NCBI GenBank assembly: GCA_903879775.1
Contig: CAIRMY010000107.1
Coordinates: 1-26,298, forward strand
Direction: 5' to 3'
Source of the DNA: an uncultured Bacteroidota bacterium
GTDB lineage: Bacteria > Bacteroidota > Bacteroidia > NS11-12g > UBA955
Length of the DNA: 26,298 bases
Shown here: positions 6,965-15,285 of the stretch, piece after piece
Layout: each line of letters begins with the position of its first letter
Numbering within the stretch: the first letter of the stretch is position 1
Made by a program: the position numbers and the translations under genes
The notes under the pieces: model-generated
Database searches by the model: none
Told to the model about the DNA's origin: nothing
What the model saw: the letters and a program-made list of their open reading frames with translations, nothing else

Positions 6965-8626
6965 ATGTTACAAAATCTGTTTATCAAAAATTACGCACTC
7001 ATTAAGGAGTTAAATCTTAATATTGATGGACAATTAACCACCATAACAGGGGAAACAGGTGCCGGGAAAAGCATACTTCTCGGGGCTATTGGATTAATTT
7101 TAGGTCAACGCGCCGATAATTCTGCCATTGCCGACCAAACAGAAAAGTGCGTCATTGAGGCTACCTTCGATATTCACAAACTGAATCTTTTACCTTTATT
7201 TGAGGAATTCGAAATCGATTACCAAGAATTGACCATTATTCGCAGAGAAATTCTACCCAATGGAAAGTCGAGATCCTTCATTAATGATACTCCTGCTAAT
7301 TTATCTCAATTGAAACAAATTGGCAGTCACTTAATTGAAATCCACACCCAGAACACAGGACTTTTAGTGACCGATCCAACAGAACAATTGCATTTGGTTG
7401 ATGGATATGGAAATTACCCTGAAACATTAAAAAAATACAAATTGGCTTTCAAAAGCCACCAAGAATTTTCATCGAAACTCAATCGTTTACTCGAAAACCA
7501 AAAAAGTTATATCAAAGAAAAAGCCTTTATTCAATTTCAATTTGATGAATTAAACGATTTCAACCTAATTGAGAATGAAGAGATTTCACTAGATGAAAAT
7601 ATAAAATTATTGACACAAGCAAGTGGCATTATTTCAGCTTTAGCAACTGCTCAAAAAGGAATTATCGATAATGATCAAAGCATTCTAGACCAGCTTACTT
7701 TCATCAAAAACCAATTAAAACCTATCATTGGCGCACATCAGTCAATTCAAGAATTATTCTCGAGAATTGAATCGAGCATCATTGAGCTGAAGGACATTGG
7801 ATTGGAAGCAGAGAATATTGCCGAAAAAATTGACAATAATCCAGCAAACTTAGAATTATCAAACGATCGATTGGCAAAGTTGCAAAACCTCTTCCGAAAG
7901 CATCAAGTTGAAACAGCCATCGATTTAATAGAACTTAAGAACTCTTTTGAAAATCAACTGGTTGAAAGTCAAAATATAGACGATGAAATTTCAAGTGTAA
8001 AAAAACAACTAGAAAGTTCAAGGTTGCAAGTTATTCAAATTGGAAAAGAAATCACCCAGTTAAGAATCACTGCATCTAAGAAAATTGCAGAGGAAGCAAA
8101 AGGGATTTTAGTCAATTTAGCAATTCCGCACGCGGCTATTGAATTCAAAATAGCAACAAATGAAAACAATATTGGACCAGATGGAATCGATCATGTTGAT
8201 ATTTTATTTTCTGCCAATCTAGGCAAATCTCCTCAACCACTGGCAAATGTGGCCTCTGGTGGCGAGATATCTCGATTGAATTTCACCTTCAGAAGTTTAA
8301 TTGCTAAGAATAAAAACCTTCCAACCTTAATTTACGATGAAGCAGATACTGGAATTAGTGGAGATGTGGCAAGCAAAATGGGAAGTATGATGCGTCAACT
8401 TGGTCAATTTCACCAGGTGATATCAATTACACACTTACCCCAAGTGGCAGCAGCTGGTCAAAACCAATGGTTGGTTTACAAATCAATTTCTGACAACAAA
8501 ACCTTGTCGTCTGTAAAGAAACTAAATCTAGAAGATCGCATTCAAGTGTTGGCACAAATGCTTAGTGGTTTCAACCCATCCGATTCGGCTTTAAGCAATG
8601 CTCGCGAGTTGATTAGCCAATATTAA
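6965..8626 (+). CDS. recN: DNA repair protein RecN
   Basis: SMC-like ATPase acting in double-strand break repair by recombination; 553 residues, normal length. Walker A GETGAGKS lies at 29-36 after the typical start MLQNLFIKNYALIKELNLNI. The centre is a long coiled-coil region (about 150-390). The C-terminal half carries the ABC signature ASGGEISRLNF followed by LIYDEADTGISGD (Walker B with D-loop) and the switch His in SITHLPQVAAAG. The gene starts 17 bp after pfkA without a visible promoter, so it is probably read from the pfkA transcript. Its stop codon (8624-8626) directly touches the stop codon of rnhA on the other strand, with no spacer and no hairpin. Confidence 0.97.
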   Translation: MLQNLFIKNYALIKELNLNIDGQLTTITGETGAGKSILLGAIGLILGQRADNSAIADQTEKCVIEATFDIHKLNLLPLFEEFEIDYQELTIIRREILPNGKSRSFINDTPANLSQLKQIGSHLIEIHTQNTGLLVTDPTEQLHLVDGYGNYPETLKKYKLAFKSHQEFSSKLNRLLENQKSYIKEKAFIQFQFDELNDFNLIENEEISLDENIKLLTQASGIISALATAQKGIIDNDQSILDQLTFIKNQLKPIIGAHQSIQELFSRIESSIIELKDIGLEAENIAEKIDNNPANLELSNDRLAKLQNLFRKHQVETAIDLIELKNSFENQLVESQNIDDEISSVKKQLESSRLQVIQIGKEITQLRITASKKIAEEAKGILVNLAIPHAAIEFKIATNENNIGPDGIDHVDILFSANLGKSPQPLANVASGGEISRLNFTFRSLIAKNKNLPTLIYDEADTGISGDVASKMGSMMRQLGQFHQVISITHLPQVAAAGQNQWLVYKSISDNKTLSSVKKLNLEDRIQVLAQMLSGFNPSDSALSNARELISQY

Positions 8627-9112
8627 CTAAAGCAGCGATTTGTCAATTCTCGCTTGATTTTCGTAAAATTGATCAATATTTACAGGGCTGTTTTTAGCTG
8701 CCGTAGTTGCCAAATAGTCGCAGCGTTCATTTTCAGGTATCCCTGCATGTCCTTTTACCCAATGAAATTTCAGTTTGTATTGATTTTTCATTTTATAGAA
8801 TTGTTGCCATAAATCAGGATTTTTTATTTTCTGGTATCCTTTTTTATGCCAACCGTCTAACCATCGTTTTTCAATGGCATCGCAAACGTATTTGCTATCC
8901 GTATATATTTGAATTTCATGTGTTTTATCGGTAATCACCATTAACGCTTTGATGACTGCAAGTAATTCCATTCTGTTGTTTGTGGTCAATCGAAATCCTT
9001 CCGACAATTCTCTTCTGTGCGGACCAAACATCAGCACAGCTCCATATCCACCTGGTCCCGGATTTCCCAGAGCTGCTCCATCGGTATAAATAATAATTGT
9101 TGGGGTCGACAT
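8627..9112 (-). CDS. rnhA: Ribonuclease HI
   Basis: Cleaves the RNA strand of RNA-DNA hybrids (Okazaki primers, R-loops). The 161-residue protein has the complete DEDD active site: Asp11 in YTDGAALGNPG, Glu49 in NRMELLA, Asp72 in IYTDSKYV and Asp132 in ERCDYLA. It also has the loop His122 in WVKGHAG. The basic handle region (W..GWHKKGYQ) seen in E. coli RNase HI is present. It converges with recN at directly abutting stop codons and diverges from cinA across 70 bp. A near-exact -7 box lies only 5 nt before its ATG. Confidence 0.96.
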   Translation of the reverse strand: MSTPTIIIYTDGAALGNPGPGGYGAVLMFGPHRRELSEGFRLTTNNRMELLAVIKALMVITDKTHEIQIYTDSKYVCDAIEKRWLDGWHKKGYQKIKNPDLWQQFYKMKNQYKLKFHWVKGHAGIPENERCDYLATTAAKNSPVNIDQFYENQARIDKSLL

Positions 9113-9117
9113 TACAG

Positions 9118-9125
9118 CAAACTTA
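9118..9125 (-). promoter_or_regulatory. Putative rnhA -7 box next to the start codon
   Basis: The minus strand reads AAGTTTTG (7/8 match to TAnnTTTG), 5 nt before the rnhA ATG. No clear TTG is found at the -33 distance, so support is moderate. Use of this box would give a leaderless or nearly leaderless mRNA. Confidence 0.35.
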
Positions 9126-9150
9126 ATTCTAAAAAATGATAGGTTTTAGT

Positions 9151-9179
9151 TGTCGTGCAAAAAACTTAGGTACATTTGC
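9151..9179 (+). promoter_or_regulatory. Putative cinA promoter abutting the start codon
   Basis: TTG at 9151-9153, an 18-bp spacer and an exact -7 box TACATTTG at 9172-9179. Only three bases (CAG) separate the box from the ATG at 9183. Transcription would be expected to start at or just around the ATG. Confidence 0.55.
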
Positions 9180-9182
9180 AAG

Positions 9183-10421
9183 ATGAATGCCGAAATTATT
9201 ACCATAGGCGATGAATTACTGATTGGCCAAACCATAGATACAAATAGTGTTTATCTGGCAAAGAAACTCGAGGAAATTGGAATTCGCGTTAGTCGCAAGA
9301 CTGCAATTTCGGATAGCAAATCAGATATTTTAGAGATGCTACATTCGGCTCAAAATAGGGTTAATCTTGTTATAATTACTGGAGGCTTGGGTCCTACCAA
9401 AGATGACATTACCAAGAAAACCTTGGTAGAATATTTTAATTGTGGTTGGCGCACAGACCAATCTGTATTGATGCATTTAGCAAAAATATTTGCAACACGA
9501 GGTCGTGAATTGCTTGAAACAAACAAAATACAAGCCGAATTGCCCGACATTTGTGTTACCCTTCACAATGAGGTAGGCACTGCGCCAGGAATGTTGTTCA
9601 ATGAGAATAAAAAAATCGTAATTTCATTGCCTGGTGTTCCAAATGAAGTGCATTATTTGACTGAGTTTGAAGTTTTGCCCAAACTACAGCAATTTTTCAA
9701 TTTGCCAAAAGTTGAACATAGAACCTTAGTCACATTAATGGTACCAGAAAGTTTACTGAGCAAGCAATTAGAAGCATTTGAATCATCACTTCCAGAAGAT
9801 TTAAGTCTGGCATATTTACCGAGTTATAACTGCGTTAAACTGAGACTTAGTTGCAAAGTTTTGCAAAAATCCGAGAATTATTTAAATGATTATTTTCAAA
9901 AACTGCAAAAAGCCGCTGACCCCTATGTTTTTTGCATTGGTGATGAAACCCCGGCTAATTTTATCGGTAATTACCTCATTAAAAACAATTTAAGCATCGC
10001 AACTGCAGAAAGTTGTACTGGTGGTTTTATCGTAAATCAATTGGTTCAAGTTCCCGGTATTTCAGAAATTCTGCCAGGAAGTATCCTTTCATATTCTAAC
10101 TCAATTAAACACGAAGAATTACATGTCCCTCAAGAGACAATCCATACCTATGGAGCAGTGAGTGAAGAGGTGGCAGTTGCAATGGTTGATGGCGTTTGTG
10201 CCAAATTTGGAGTGAATATTGGAATTGCGACTACAGGTATTGCAGGTCCAACAGGGGGCAGCCCAGAAAAACCAGTGGGGTTAATTTTTATTGCCGTAAA
10301 ATTCAATGAAAAAATCTTGGTGAAAAAATTCAAATTACATGGTTCAAGATTGCAATTCATGGAAAGAGCAAATAATTGTGCCATGGCCATGGTGAAAGAA
10401 ATACTAGAAATTAAAGAATAA
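9183..10421 (+). CDS. cinA: CinA-like protein: MoCF-domain plus nicotinamide-nucleotide amidase
   Basis: Two-domain CinA family protein of 412 residues. The N-terminal MoaB/MogA-like domain starts with MNAEIITIGDELLIGQTIDTNS and has TGGLGPTKDD (66-75). The C-terminal PncC domain, which deamidates nicotinamide mononucleotide in pyridine nucleotide recycling, has TAESCTGG (274-281, catalytic Ser277) and TGIAGPTGG (351-359). The frame is open 11 codons farther upstream to 9150, but those residues (MSCKKLRYICK) are not family-like and cross the promoter, so ATG 9183 is preferred. It heads a rightward run with guaA (55-bp gap), which has its own -7 box. The N-terminal domain role is pyrophosphatase-like in studied homologues. 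Confidence 0.94.
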   Translation: MNAEIITIGDELLIGQTIDTNSVYLAKKLEEIGIRVSRKTAISDSKSDILEMLHSAQNRVNLVIITGGLGPTKDDITKKTLVEYFNCGWRTDQSVLMHLAKIFATRGRELLETNKIQAELPDICVTLHNEVGTAPGMLFNENKKIVISLPGVPNEVHYLTEFEVLPKLQQFFNLPKVEHRTLVTLMVPESLLSKQLEAFESSLPEDLSLAYLPSYNCVKLRLSCKVLQKSENYLNDYFQKLQKAADPYVFCIGDETPANFIGNYLIKNNLSIATAESCTGGFIVNQLVQVPGISEILPGSILSYSNSIKHEELHVPQETIHTYGAVSEEVAVAMVDGVCAKFGVNIGIATTGIAGPTGGSPEKPVGLIFIAVKFNEKILVKKFKLHGSRLQFMERANNCAMAMVKEILEIKE

Positions 10422-10458
10422 TTAGGCGATTCATAACCAACTCTTCGTCGCTTTATTT

Positions 10459-10466
10459 TACCTTTG
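10459..10466 (+). promoter_or_regulatory. Putative guaA -7 box
   Basis: TACCTTTG matches TAnnTTTG exactly and ends 10 nt before the guaA ATG. No TTG is found at the expected -33 position. The predicted leader would be only a few nucleotides. No purine riboswitch-like fold fits in the 55-bp gap. Confidence 0.45.
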
Positions 10467-10476
10467 TATTCGATTC

Positions 10477-12015
10477 ATGAATGAAAAAATTTTAATTCTC
10501 GATTTTGGTTCTCAATACACCCAATTAATTGCTCGTAGACTGCGCGAATTATTCGTTTATTGTGAAATTCATCCGTTCAATCATCTGCCAGAAATTGACA
10601 ACACTGTTAAAGGTGTTATTTTATCTGGAAGTCCATGTTCGGTCAATGACATTGACGCACCTCAGATAGATTTAAACTTATTGTTTGAGAAAGCGCCATT
10701 ACTTGGGGTTTGTTATGGAGCTCAATACATGGCAAAAGCTTTAGGTGGAGAGGTTGGCAAAAGCAGCCACCGCGAATATGGTCGTGCAATGATGAAACAA
10801 ACTGGAGAAACCAATTCCCTTTTAGACGGATTGAGTTTTGAAAGTCAAGTTTGGATGAGCCATGGCGATACCATTTTAAAAATGCCTGAGAATACAAAAG
10901 TCATTGCAACCACCGATAGTATTCCCGTTGCGGCTTTTGAATTGTTAAATCAGAAACACCCAACCTTTGCAATCCAATTCCATCCTGAAGTTTATCATAG
11001 CACCGAGGGTACCGCAATGCTTAAAAACTTTGCTTACAATATTTGTGGATGCGCTGGAGATTGGACACCTGGTCATTTTATCGATGAAATTGTTCATGAA
11101 TTACAACAAAAAATTGGCGCAGAAGATCAAGTCATTCTAGGATTATCTGGAGGAGTTGATTCTTCAGTTGCGGGATTATTGTTGCATAAGGCCATTGGCA
11201 AGCGTTTGCATTGCATTTTCATTAACAATGGATTGTTGCGCAAAAACGAATTCGATTTGGTTCAAGAATCTTATCAAGGTTTAGATTTAAATATCATTCC
11301 AATCGATGCATCGAAACAATTTTATGATGCATTGGAAGGGATATCTGATCCTGAAGAAAAGAGAAAAACAATTGGCCGTGTTTTTGTAGAAGTTTTCCAA
11401 GAAGAAAGCTTGAAAATCAAAGACGCAAAATGGCTTGCTCAAGGCACAATTTATCCAGATGTAATTGAAAGCGTGAGTGTAAAAGGACCTTCGGCAACAA
11501 TTAAAAGCCACCATAATGTAGGCGGTTTGCCTGAAAAAATGCATTTAAAAGTGATTGAGCCACTTAGAAGTTTGTTCAAAGATGAAGTGAGAAGAGTTGG
11601 AAGTGCTTTAGGATTGCCCGATAAATTATTAAACCGTCATCCTTTTCCAGGACCAGGTTTTGGTATCAGAATCTTAGGCGATATTACAGAGAAAAAAGTA
11701 AAATTACTCCAAGAAGCTGATGCAATTTATATGAATATCCTTCAGGAAACTGGATGGTATGATAAAATTTGGCAAGCGGGTTGCATTTTACTACCCATAC
11801 AAAGTGTTGGGGTAATGGGCGACGAAAGAACCTACGAACAAGTTGTTGCTTTAAGAGCGGTTACAAGTACAGATGGTATGACAGCTGATTGGGTTCATAT
11901 ACCTTACGACATTCTTGCAAATATTTCCAACAGTATCATCAATCAAGTGAGAGGAATTAACCGCGTTGTTTACGACATTAGTTCTAAACCACCAGCAACC
12001 ATTGAATGGGAATAA
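10477..12015 (+). CDS. guaA: GMP synthase (glutamine-hydrolysing)
   Basis: Converts XMP to GMP using glutamine and ATP in purine synthesis; 512 residues, full length. The class I amidotransferase domain has the triad Cys79 in GVCYGAQ, His169 and Glu171 in IQFHPEVYHS. The ATP pyrophosphatase P-loop SGGVDS is at 224-229. The C-terminal dimerisation domain ends with the conserved pattern KPPATIEWE. The downstream PBP1-fold gene begins one base after the guaA stop, so the two are an operon. This neighbourhood, guaA followed by a periplasmic binding-fold protein, is one I recall from other Bacteroidota. Confidence 0.98.
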   Translation: MNEKILILDFGSQYTQLIARRLRELFVYCEIHPFNHLPEIDNTVKGVILSGSPCSVNDIDAPQIDLNLLFEKAPLLGVCYGAQYMAKALGGEVGKSSHREYGRAMMKQTGETNSLLDGLSFESQVWMSHGDTILKMPENTKVIATTDSIPVAAFELLNQKHPTFAIQFHPEVYHSTEGTAMLKNFAYNICGCAGDWTPGHFIDEIVHELQQKIGAEDQVILGLSGGVDSSVAGLLLHKAIGKRLHCIFINNGLLRKNEFDLVQESYQGLDLNIIPIDASKQFYDALEGISDPEEKRKTIGRVFVEVFQEESLKIKDAKWLAQGTIYPDVIESVSVKGPSATIKSHHNVGGLPEKMHLKVIEPLRSLFKDEVRRVGSALGLPDKLLNRHPFPGPGFGIRILGDITEKKVKLLQEADAIYMNILQETGWYDKIWQAGCILLPIQSVGVMGDERTYEQVVALRAVTSTDGMTADWVHIPYDILANISNSIINQVRGINRVVYDISSKPPATIEWE

Positions 12016-12016
12016 T

Positions 12017-13153
12017 ATGAACCGCAAAATAGCTATCGTTTTCATTATTTTAGGGGTGTCTTTTGTTAATTTCGCAAAAGCTCAATCTAAATTCAGTAAC
12101 GCTGAATACAAAATTGGAATACTCCTACCCTTTTCATCAGATGGATCAAACAAGGAAAATAAAAATGCAGAAGCTATTTTCGATTACTACCAAGGTGTAA
12201 AAATTGCTTTATCTCAATTAGAGAAAGATGGATTTAAGTCTAAAGTTTATGTTTGGGACTTAAACAATAAAGATTCAGTTGAGTTAGATAAATTATATAA
12301 AAGTGCTGATTTTCAATCATTAAATTTATTAATTGGACCCATAAGTCAGAAATACATCCCTCAAATTGTTAAAAAAATCAAAAACAATACGACTTGTTGG
12401 GTGTCGCCATTGAAATCTTTAAATATTCCAAACGGACTTACATCATTCAACATTTTTTCTCCAGATTCATTGCGAATGAGAGGTTTGGGATATGCCGTTT
12501 CTGATCAATTTAAAATGCATAAATTCTGCTTGATTACGGATGGATCTTCTCAATCCAGAAAAGATGCCAATACATTAAAATTCGTCTTGCAAAGTTTATC
12601 GAAAGGCAGAAAAGTAAGCATTCATACATTTTCAGGAACAACTTTCACTCCAAATTTACCCGATAAAGACAGCGTGATCTGTATCAATACGTTTACAAAT
12701 CAAACCGCAAAAGTTCAATTGGTTAATTACGTGTCTGGTAAATTGAATGCCAAGAAAAATGCTCCGTTTAGATCAGCATCATATGTGATTGGTCATTTTA
12801 ACTGGTTTGAAAACATTAGTTTATCGCAAAATGTAGATGAAGCGAAAATCATCTACCCTGCCATTAATTTTATCAATTTAAATGATAGTAGTACTGGTGA
12901 ATTTATAAAAACATTTCTTGAAACAAATTACTCTGAACCAAGTCGTTTCGGATATCAAGGCTTCGATCAAATGTTATTTTTAGGGTATGGATTGATGTAT
13001 TCCGGTGAGAATTTTTTAAGTACTGTGCCCAATGCAAATAGTGTAGGTTTTATCAACACCATTCGTCCATATAAAATTGGCAAACGATATTTCAACATTG
13101 GCGTTAGACTCATTTCATTGGGTAATCACGAGCAAAAACTATTTACAAATTGA
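12017..13153 (+). CDS. Periplasmic PBP1-fold (ABC substrate-binding-like) protein without LysM repeats
   Basis: This is a 378-residue protein with a signal peptide (MNRKIAIVFIILGVSFVNF, cleavage near AKA-Q at 22/23). The mature part begins YKIGILLPFS and continues DYYQGVKIALSQLEKDGF...KVYVWDLNN, the first beta-alpha units of a type I periplasmic binding fold. LLIGPISQKYIPQIV and FCLITDGSS are later strands of the same fold, and GYQGFDQMLFLGYGL lies near the end. Related Bacteroidota proteins after guaA usually carry N-terminal LysM peptidoglycan-binding repeats, as far as I recall; none is visible here. The frame opens earlier at 11966 inside guaA, but ATG 12017 gives the signal peptide. It overlaps the RNA methyltransferase gene by 4 nt. 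Role unknown, possibly envelope or peptidoglycan related. Confidence 0.8.
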   Translation: MNRKIAIVFIILGVSFVNFAKAQSKFSNAEYKIGILLPFSSDGSNKENKNAEAIFDYYQGVKIALSQLEKDGFKSKVYVWDLNNKDSVELDKLYKSADFQSLNLLIGPISQKYIPQIVKKIKNNTTCWVSPLKSLNIPNGLTSFNIFSPDSLRMRGLGYAVSDQFKMHKFCLITDGSSQSRKDANTLKFVLQSLSKGRKVSIHTFSGTTFTPNLPDKDSVICINTFTNQTAKVQLVNYVSGKLNAKKNAPFRSASYVIGHFNWFENISLSQNVDEAKIIYPAINFINLNDSSTGEFIKTFLETNYSEPSRFGYQGFDQMLFLGYGLMYSGENFLSTVPNANSVGFINTIRPYKIGKRYFNIGVRLISLGNHEQKLFTN

Positions 13154-14238
13154 CATTTCTAAAGAAACAAATTGACCAGGCTTTGCTCATTGTAGCGAAA
13201 TACCAAGGTAATTTGCCTTTTCATTTATACATCAAAGAAATCTTTAGAAACAATAAAAATTGGGGAAGTAAAGACCGTAAAAATTATCGTAATATTTGCT
13301 ATACGTATTTTAGAAATTTTCAAATCTTAAAAGATTTAAGTCCTGAAGAAAAGTCACTATGGATTTTCGAAAACCTCACAAATACGGAGAATAAAACATC
13401 AAATACACAGGCTTATTCACATCTTGAGGGACATATTAGTCAACAAATTGATGTTGATATGTTGAACATCGATTTTGCGAAAGAACCAGATATTTTCTTT
13501 AGAACTTTACCAAAATACGAAACTGTATTCATCAAAGACTTAGAGAACCGCGAAATTGGATTTAAAAAGATACATGATGTAACAGGAGTTTATTCGTTGC
13601 CATCAAAGATCGACATCGAAAGTCATATTGCAAGGGGACATGGATATATCCAAGATTTAGCATGCCAATTGGCAGTACAAGAATTGTCTAAGCATTCAAA
13701 TTTAAACAGCGTTTGGGATTGCTGCTCTGGTGCTGGAGGTAAATCGTTAGATATTGCCTTAAAACACCCAACAAGTCGCATATTTTGCAGCGACAAGCGC
13801 GGCAGCATCCTCCAAAATTTAAAATTACGTTTTAAAACATTGGGATTGAAAATTCCGGATAGCCAAGAAATTGACTTATTAAAAGATTTAAGTGATTTGA
13901 ATGACGGTTTTTTGAATCAAAAACTTATCATTGCCGATTTACCGTGCACAGGAAGTGGAACTTGGCGCAGAAATCCTGAAAACATCGTTTACTTCGATGA
14001 AGCGAATATTGTGACATATGCAAATTTGCAATATCAAATCATTCGCGGTTTGGATCGTTTTATTTCAAAAGACGGTTTACTGTATTACATGACATGTTCT
14101 GTTTTTAAGGCAGAAAATGAAACGAATGTAGTAAGATTCATCCAATCAAATGGATATGAAATTGTATTTGAAAAATATTTCGGAGGGACACTCCATGAAT
14201 CTGATACGATTTACGGATGTTTATTAAAAAAGAAGTAA
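13150..14238 (+). CDS. RsmB/NOL1/NOP2-family rRNA cytosine-C5 methyltransferase, TTG start
   Basis: S-adenosylmethionine-dependent RNA m5C methyltransferase of 362 residues, probably acting on rRNA or tRNA. The N-terminus (IDQALLIVAKYQGNLPFHLYIKEIF...GSKDRKNYRNICYTYFR) matches the NusB-like start of this family. Motif I is WDCCSGAGGKS (189-199), a variant of the usual DxCAAPGGK. Motif IV is DLPCTGSGTWRRNP (263-276) with Cys266, and motif VI is YMTCS (313-317) with the nucleophile Cys316. The start codon is TTG (13150-13152), overlapping the TGA of the preceding gene in TTGA; the first ATG in frame lies about 100 codons inside and would remove conserved sequence. Translation is thus probably coupled to the upstream gene. 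It converges with fabH. Confidence 0.9.
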   Translation: MTFLKKQIDQALLIVAKYQGNLPFHLYIKEIFRNNKNWGSKDRKNYRNICYTYFRNFQILKDLSPEEKSLWIFENLTNTENKTSNTQAYSHLEGHISQQIDVDMLNIDFAKEPDIFFRTLPKYETVFIKDLENREIGFKKIHDVTGVYSLPSKIDIESHIARGHGYIQDLACQLAVQELSKHSNLNSVWDCCSGAGGKSLDIALKHPTSRIFCSDKRGSILQNLKLRFKTLGLKIPDSQEIDLLKDLSDLNDGFLNQKLIIADLPCTGSGTWRRNPENIVYFDEANIVTYANLQYQIIRGLDRFISKDGLLYYMTCSVFKAENETNVVRFIQSNGYEIVFEKYFGGTLHESDTIYGCLLKKK

Positions 14239-14245
14239 AAATAGG

Positions 14246-14270
14246 TAAAAAAAAGCCTTCAAAGGGCTTT
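14246..14270 (-). terminator. Terminator after fabH
   Basis: On the minus strand, AAAGCC and GGCTTT pair around a 7-nt loop and are followed by a run of T. It lies 12 bp after the fabH stop. In the other direction the hairpin has only three T residues, so it is a weak stop for the methyltransferase transcript. Confidence 0.75.
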
Positions 14271-14281
14271 GCTAAGAATAT

Positions 14282-15283
14282 TTATGCTTCATTTGGATCG
14301 TAGGCCCACTTCAGATAAATACTACCCCAAGTAAAACCACCACCAAATGTACTTAAAATAAGGTTATCACCTTTTTTAAATTGTTTTTCGAAATCATATA
14401 AACATAAAGGAAGTGTACCAGAAGTGGTATTCCCATATTTCTGAATATTCACCAATACTTTAGATTTATCTAAGCCCATACGTTCAGCTGTTGCGTCAAT
14501 AATTCTGAGATTTGCTTGATGAGGCACCAACCAATTTACATCATCACTGGTTAGTTGATTGCGCTCCATAATTTCATAACTCACATCAGCCATGTTGGTT
14601 ACAGCAAATTTAAATACTGTTTTACCTTCTTGATAAACATAGTGCTGTTTATTATTAATTGTTTCATGCGTTGGAGGATTCATAGAACCGCCAGCATGTT
14701 GAATAAGATAATTACGACCACTACCGTCAACTTTAAGAATTGAATCTTGGATACCAAAACCATCGGTATTGGGTTCTAACAAGACACAACCTGCACCATC
14801 CCCAAAAATAATACAAGTATTACGATCGGTATAATCTACAATTGCGCTCATTTTATCGGCACCAACAACAATAATTTTTTTGTATACGCCGGAAGCTATA
14901 AATTTAGAAGCGGTTTCTAAACTAAACAAGAAACCGGAGCAAGCTGCAGATACATCGAATCCCCAAGCATTTTTAGCACCAATTTTATCAGCAATAACAT
15001 TCGCAGTTGCTGGAAAAATATAGTCACCAGTAACGGTACCACAAATAATTACGTCAATTTCTAGGGGGTCAATGCCTTTTTTTGCGAGCATTGGTAAAAT
15101 TGCAGCAACAGCAAGATCGCTTGTTGCCTTACCTTCTTCTCTTAAGATATGGCGTTCTTCGATACCGGTTCTTGTTCTAATCCATTCATCCGTAGTATCG
15201 ACCATTTTTTCAAGATCGAAATTTGTAAGCACTGTTTCTGGCACATAGCCTCCAACAGCGGTGATAGCAGCTGTAATTTTCAT
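14282..15283 (-). CDS. fabH: Beta-ketoacyl-ACP synthase III
   Basis: Starts fatty acid synthesis by condensing acetyl-CoA (or a branched starter) with malonyl-ACP. The 333-residue protein has the catalytic triad: Cys115 in DVSAACSGF, His255 in WLVPHQAN and Asn285 in YGNTTSGT. The N-terminus MKITAAITAVGGYVPE and the motif DEWIRTRTGIEERH are typical. It starts 2 bp after the plsX stop and is the last gene of the yceD-rpmF-plsX-fabH unit, ending at a terminator. In many Bacteroidota accB and accC follow fabH, as I recall; here they do not. Confidence 0.97.
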   Translation of the reverse strand: MKITAAITAVGGYVPETVLTNFDLEKMVDTTDEWIRTRTGIEERHILREEGKATSDLAVAAILPMLAKKGIDPLEIDVIICGTVTGDYIFPATANVIADKIGAKNAWGFDVSAACSGFLFSLETASKFIASGVYKKIIVVGADKMSAIVDYTDRNTCIIFGDGAGCVLLEPNTDGFGIQDSILKVDGSGRNYLIQHAGGSMNPPTHETINNKQHYVYQEGKTVFKFAVTNMADVSYEIMERNQLTSDDVNWLVPHQANLRIIDATAERMGLDKSKVLVNIQKYGNTTSGTLPLCLYDFEKQFKKGDNLILSTFGGGFTWGSIYLKWAYDPNEA

Positions 15284-15285
15284 TT

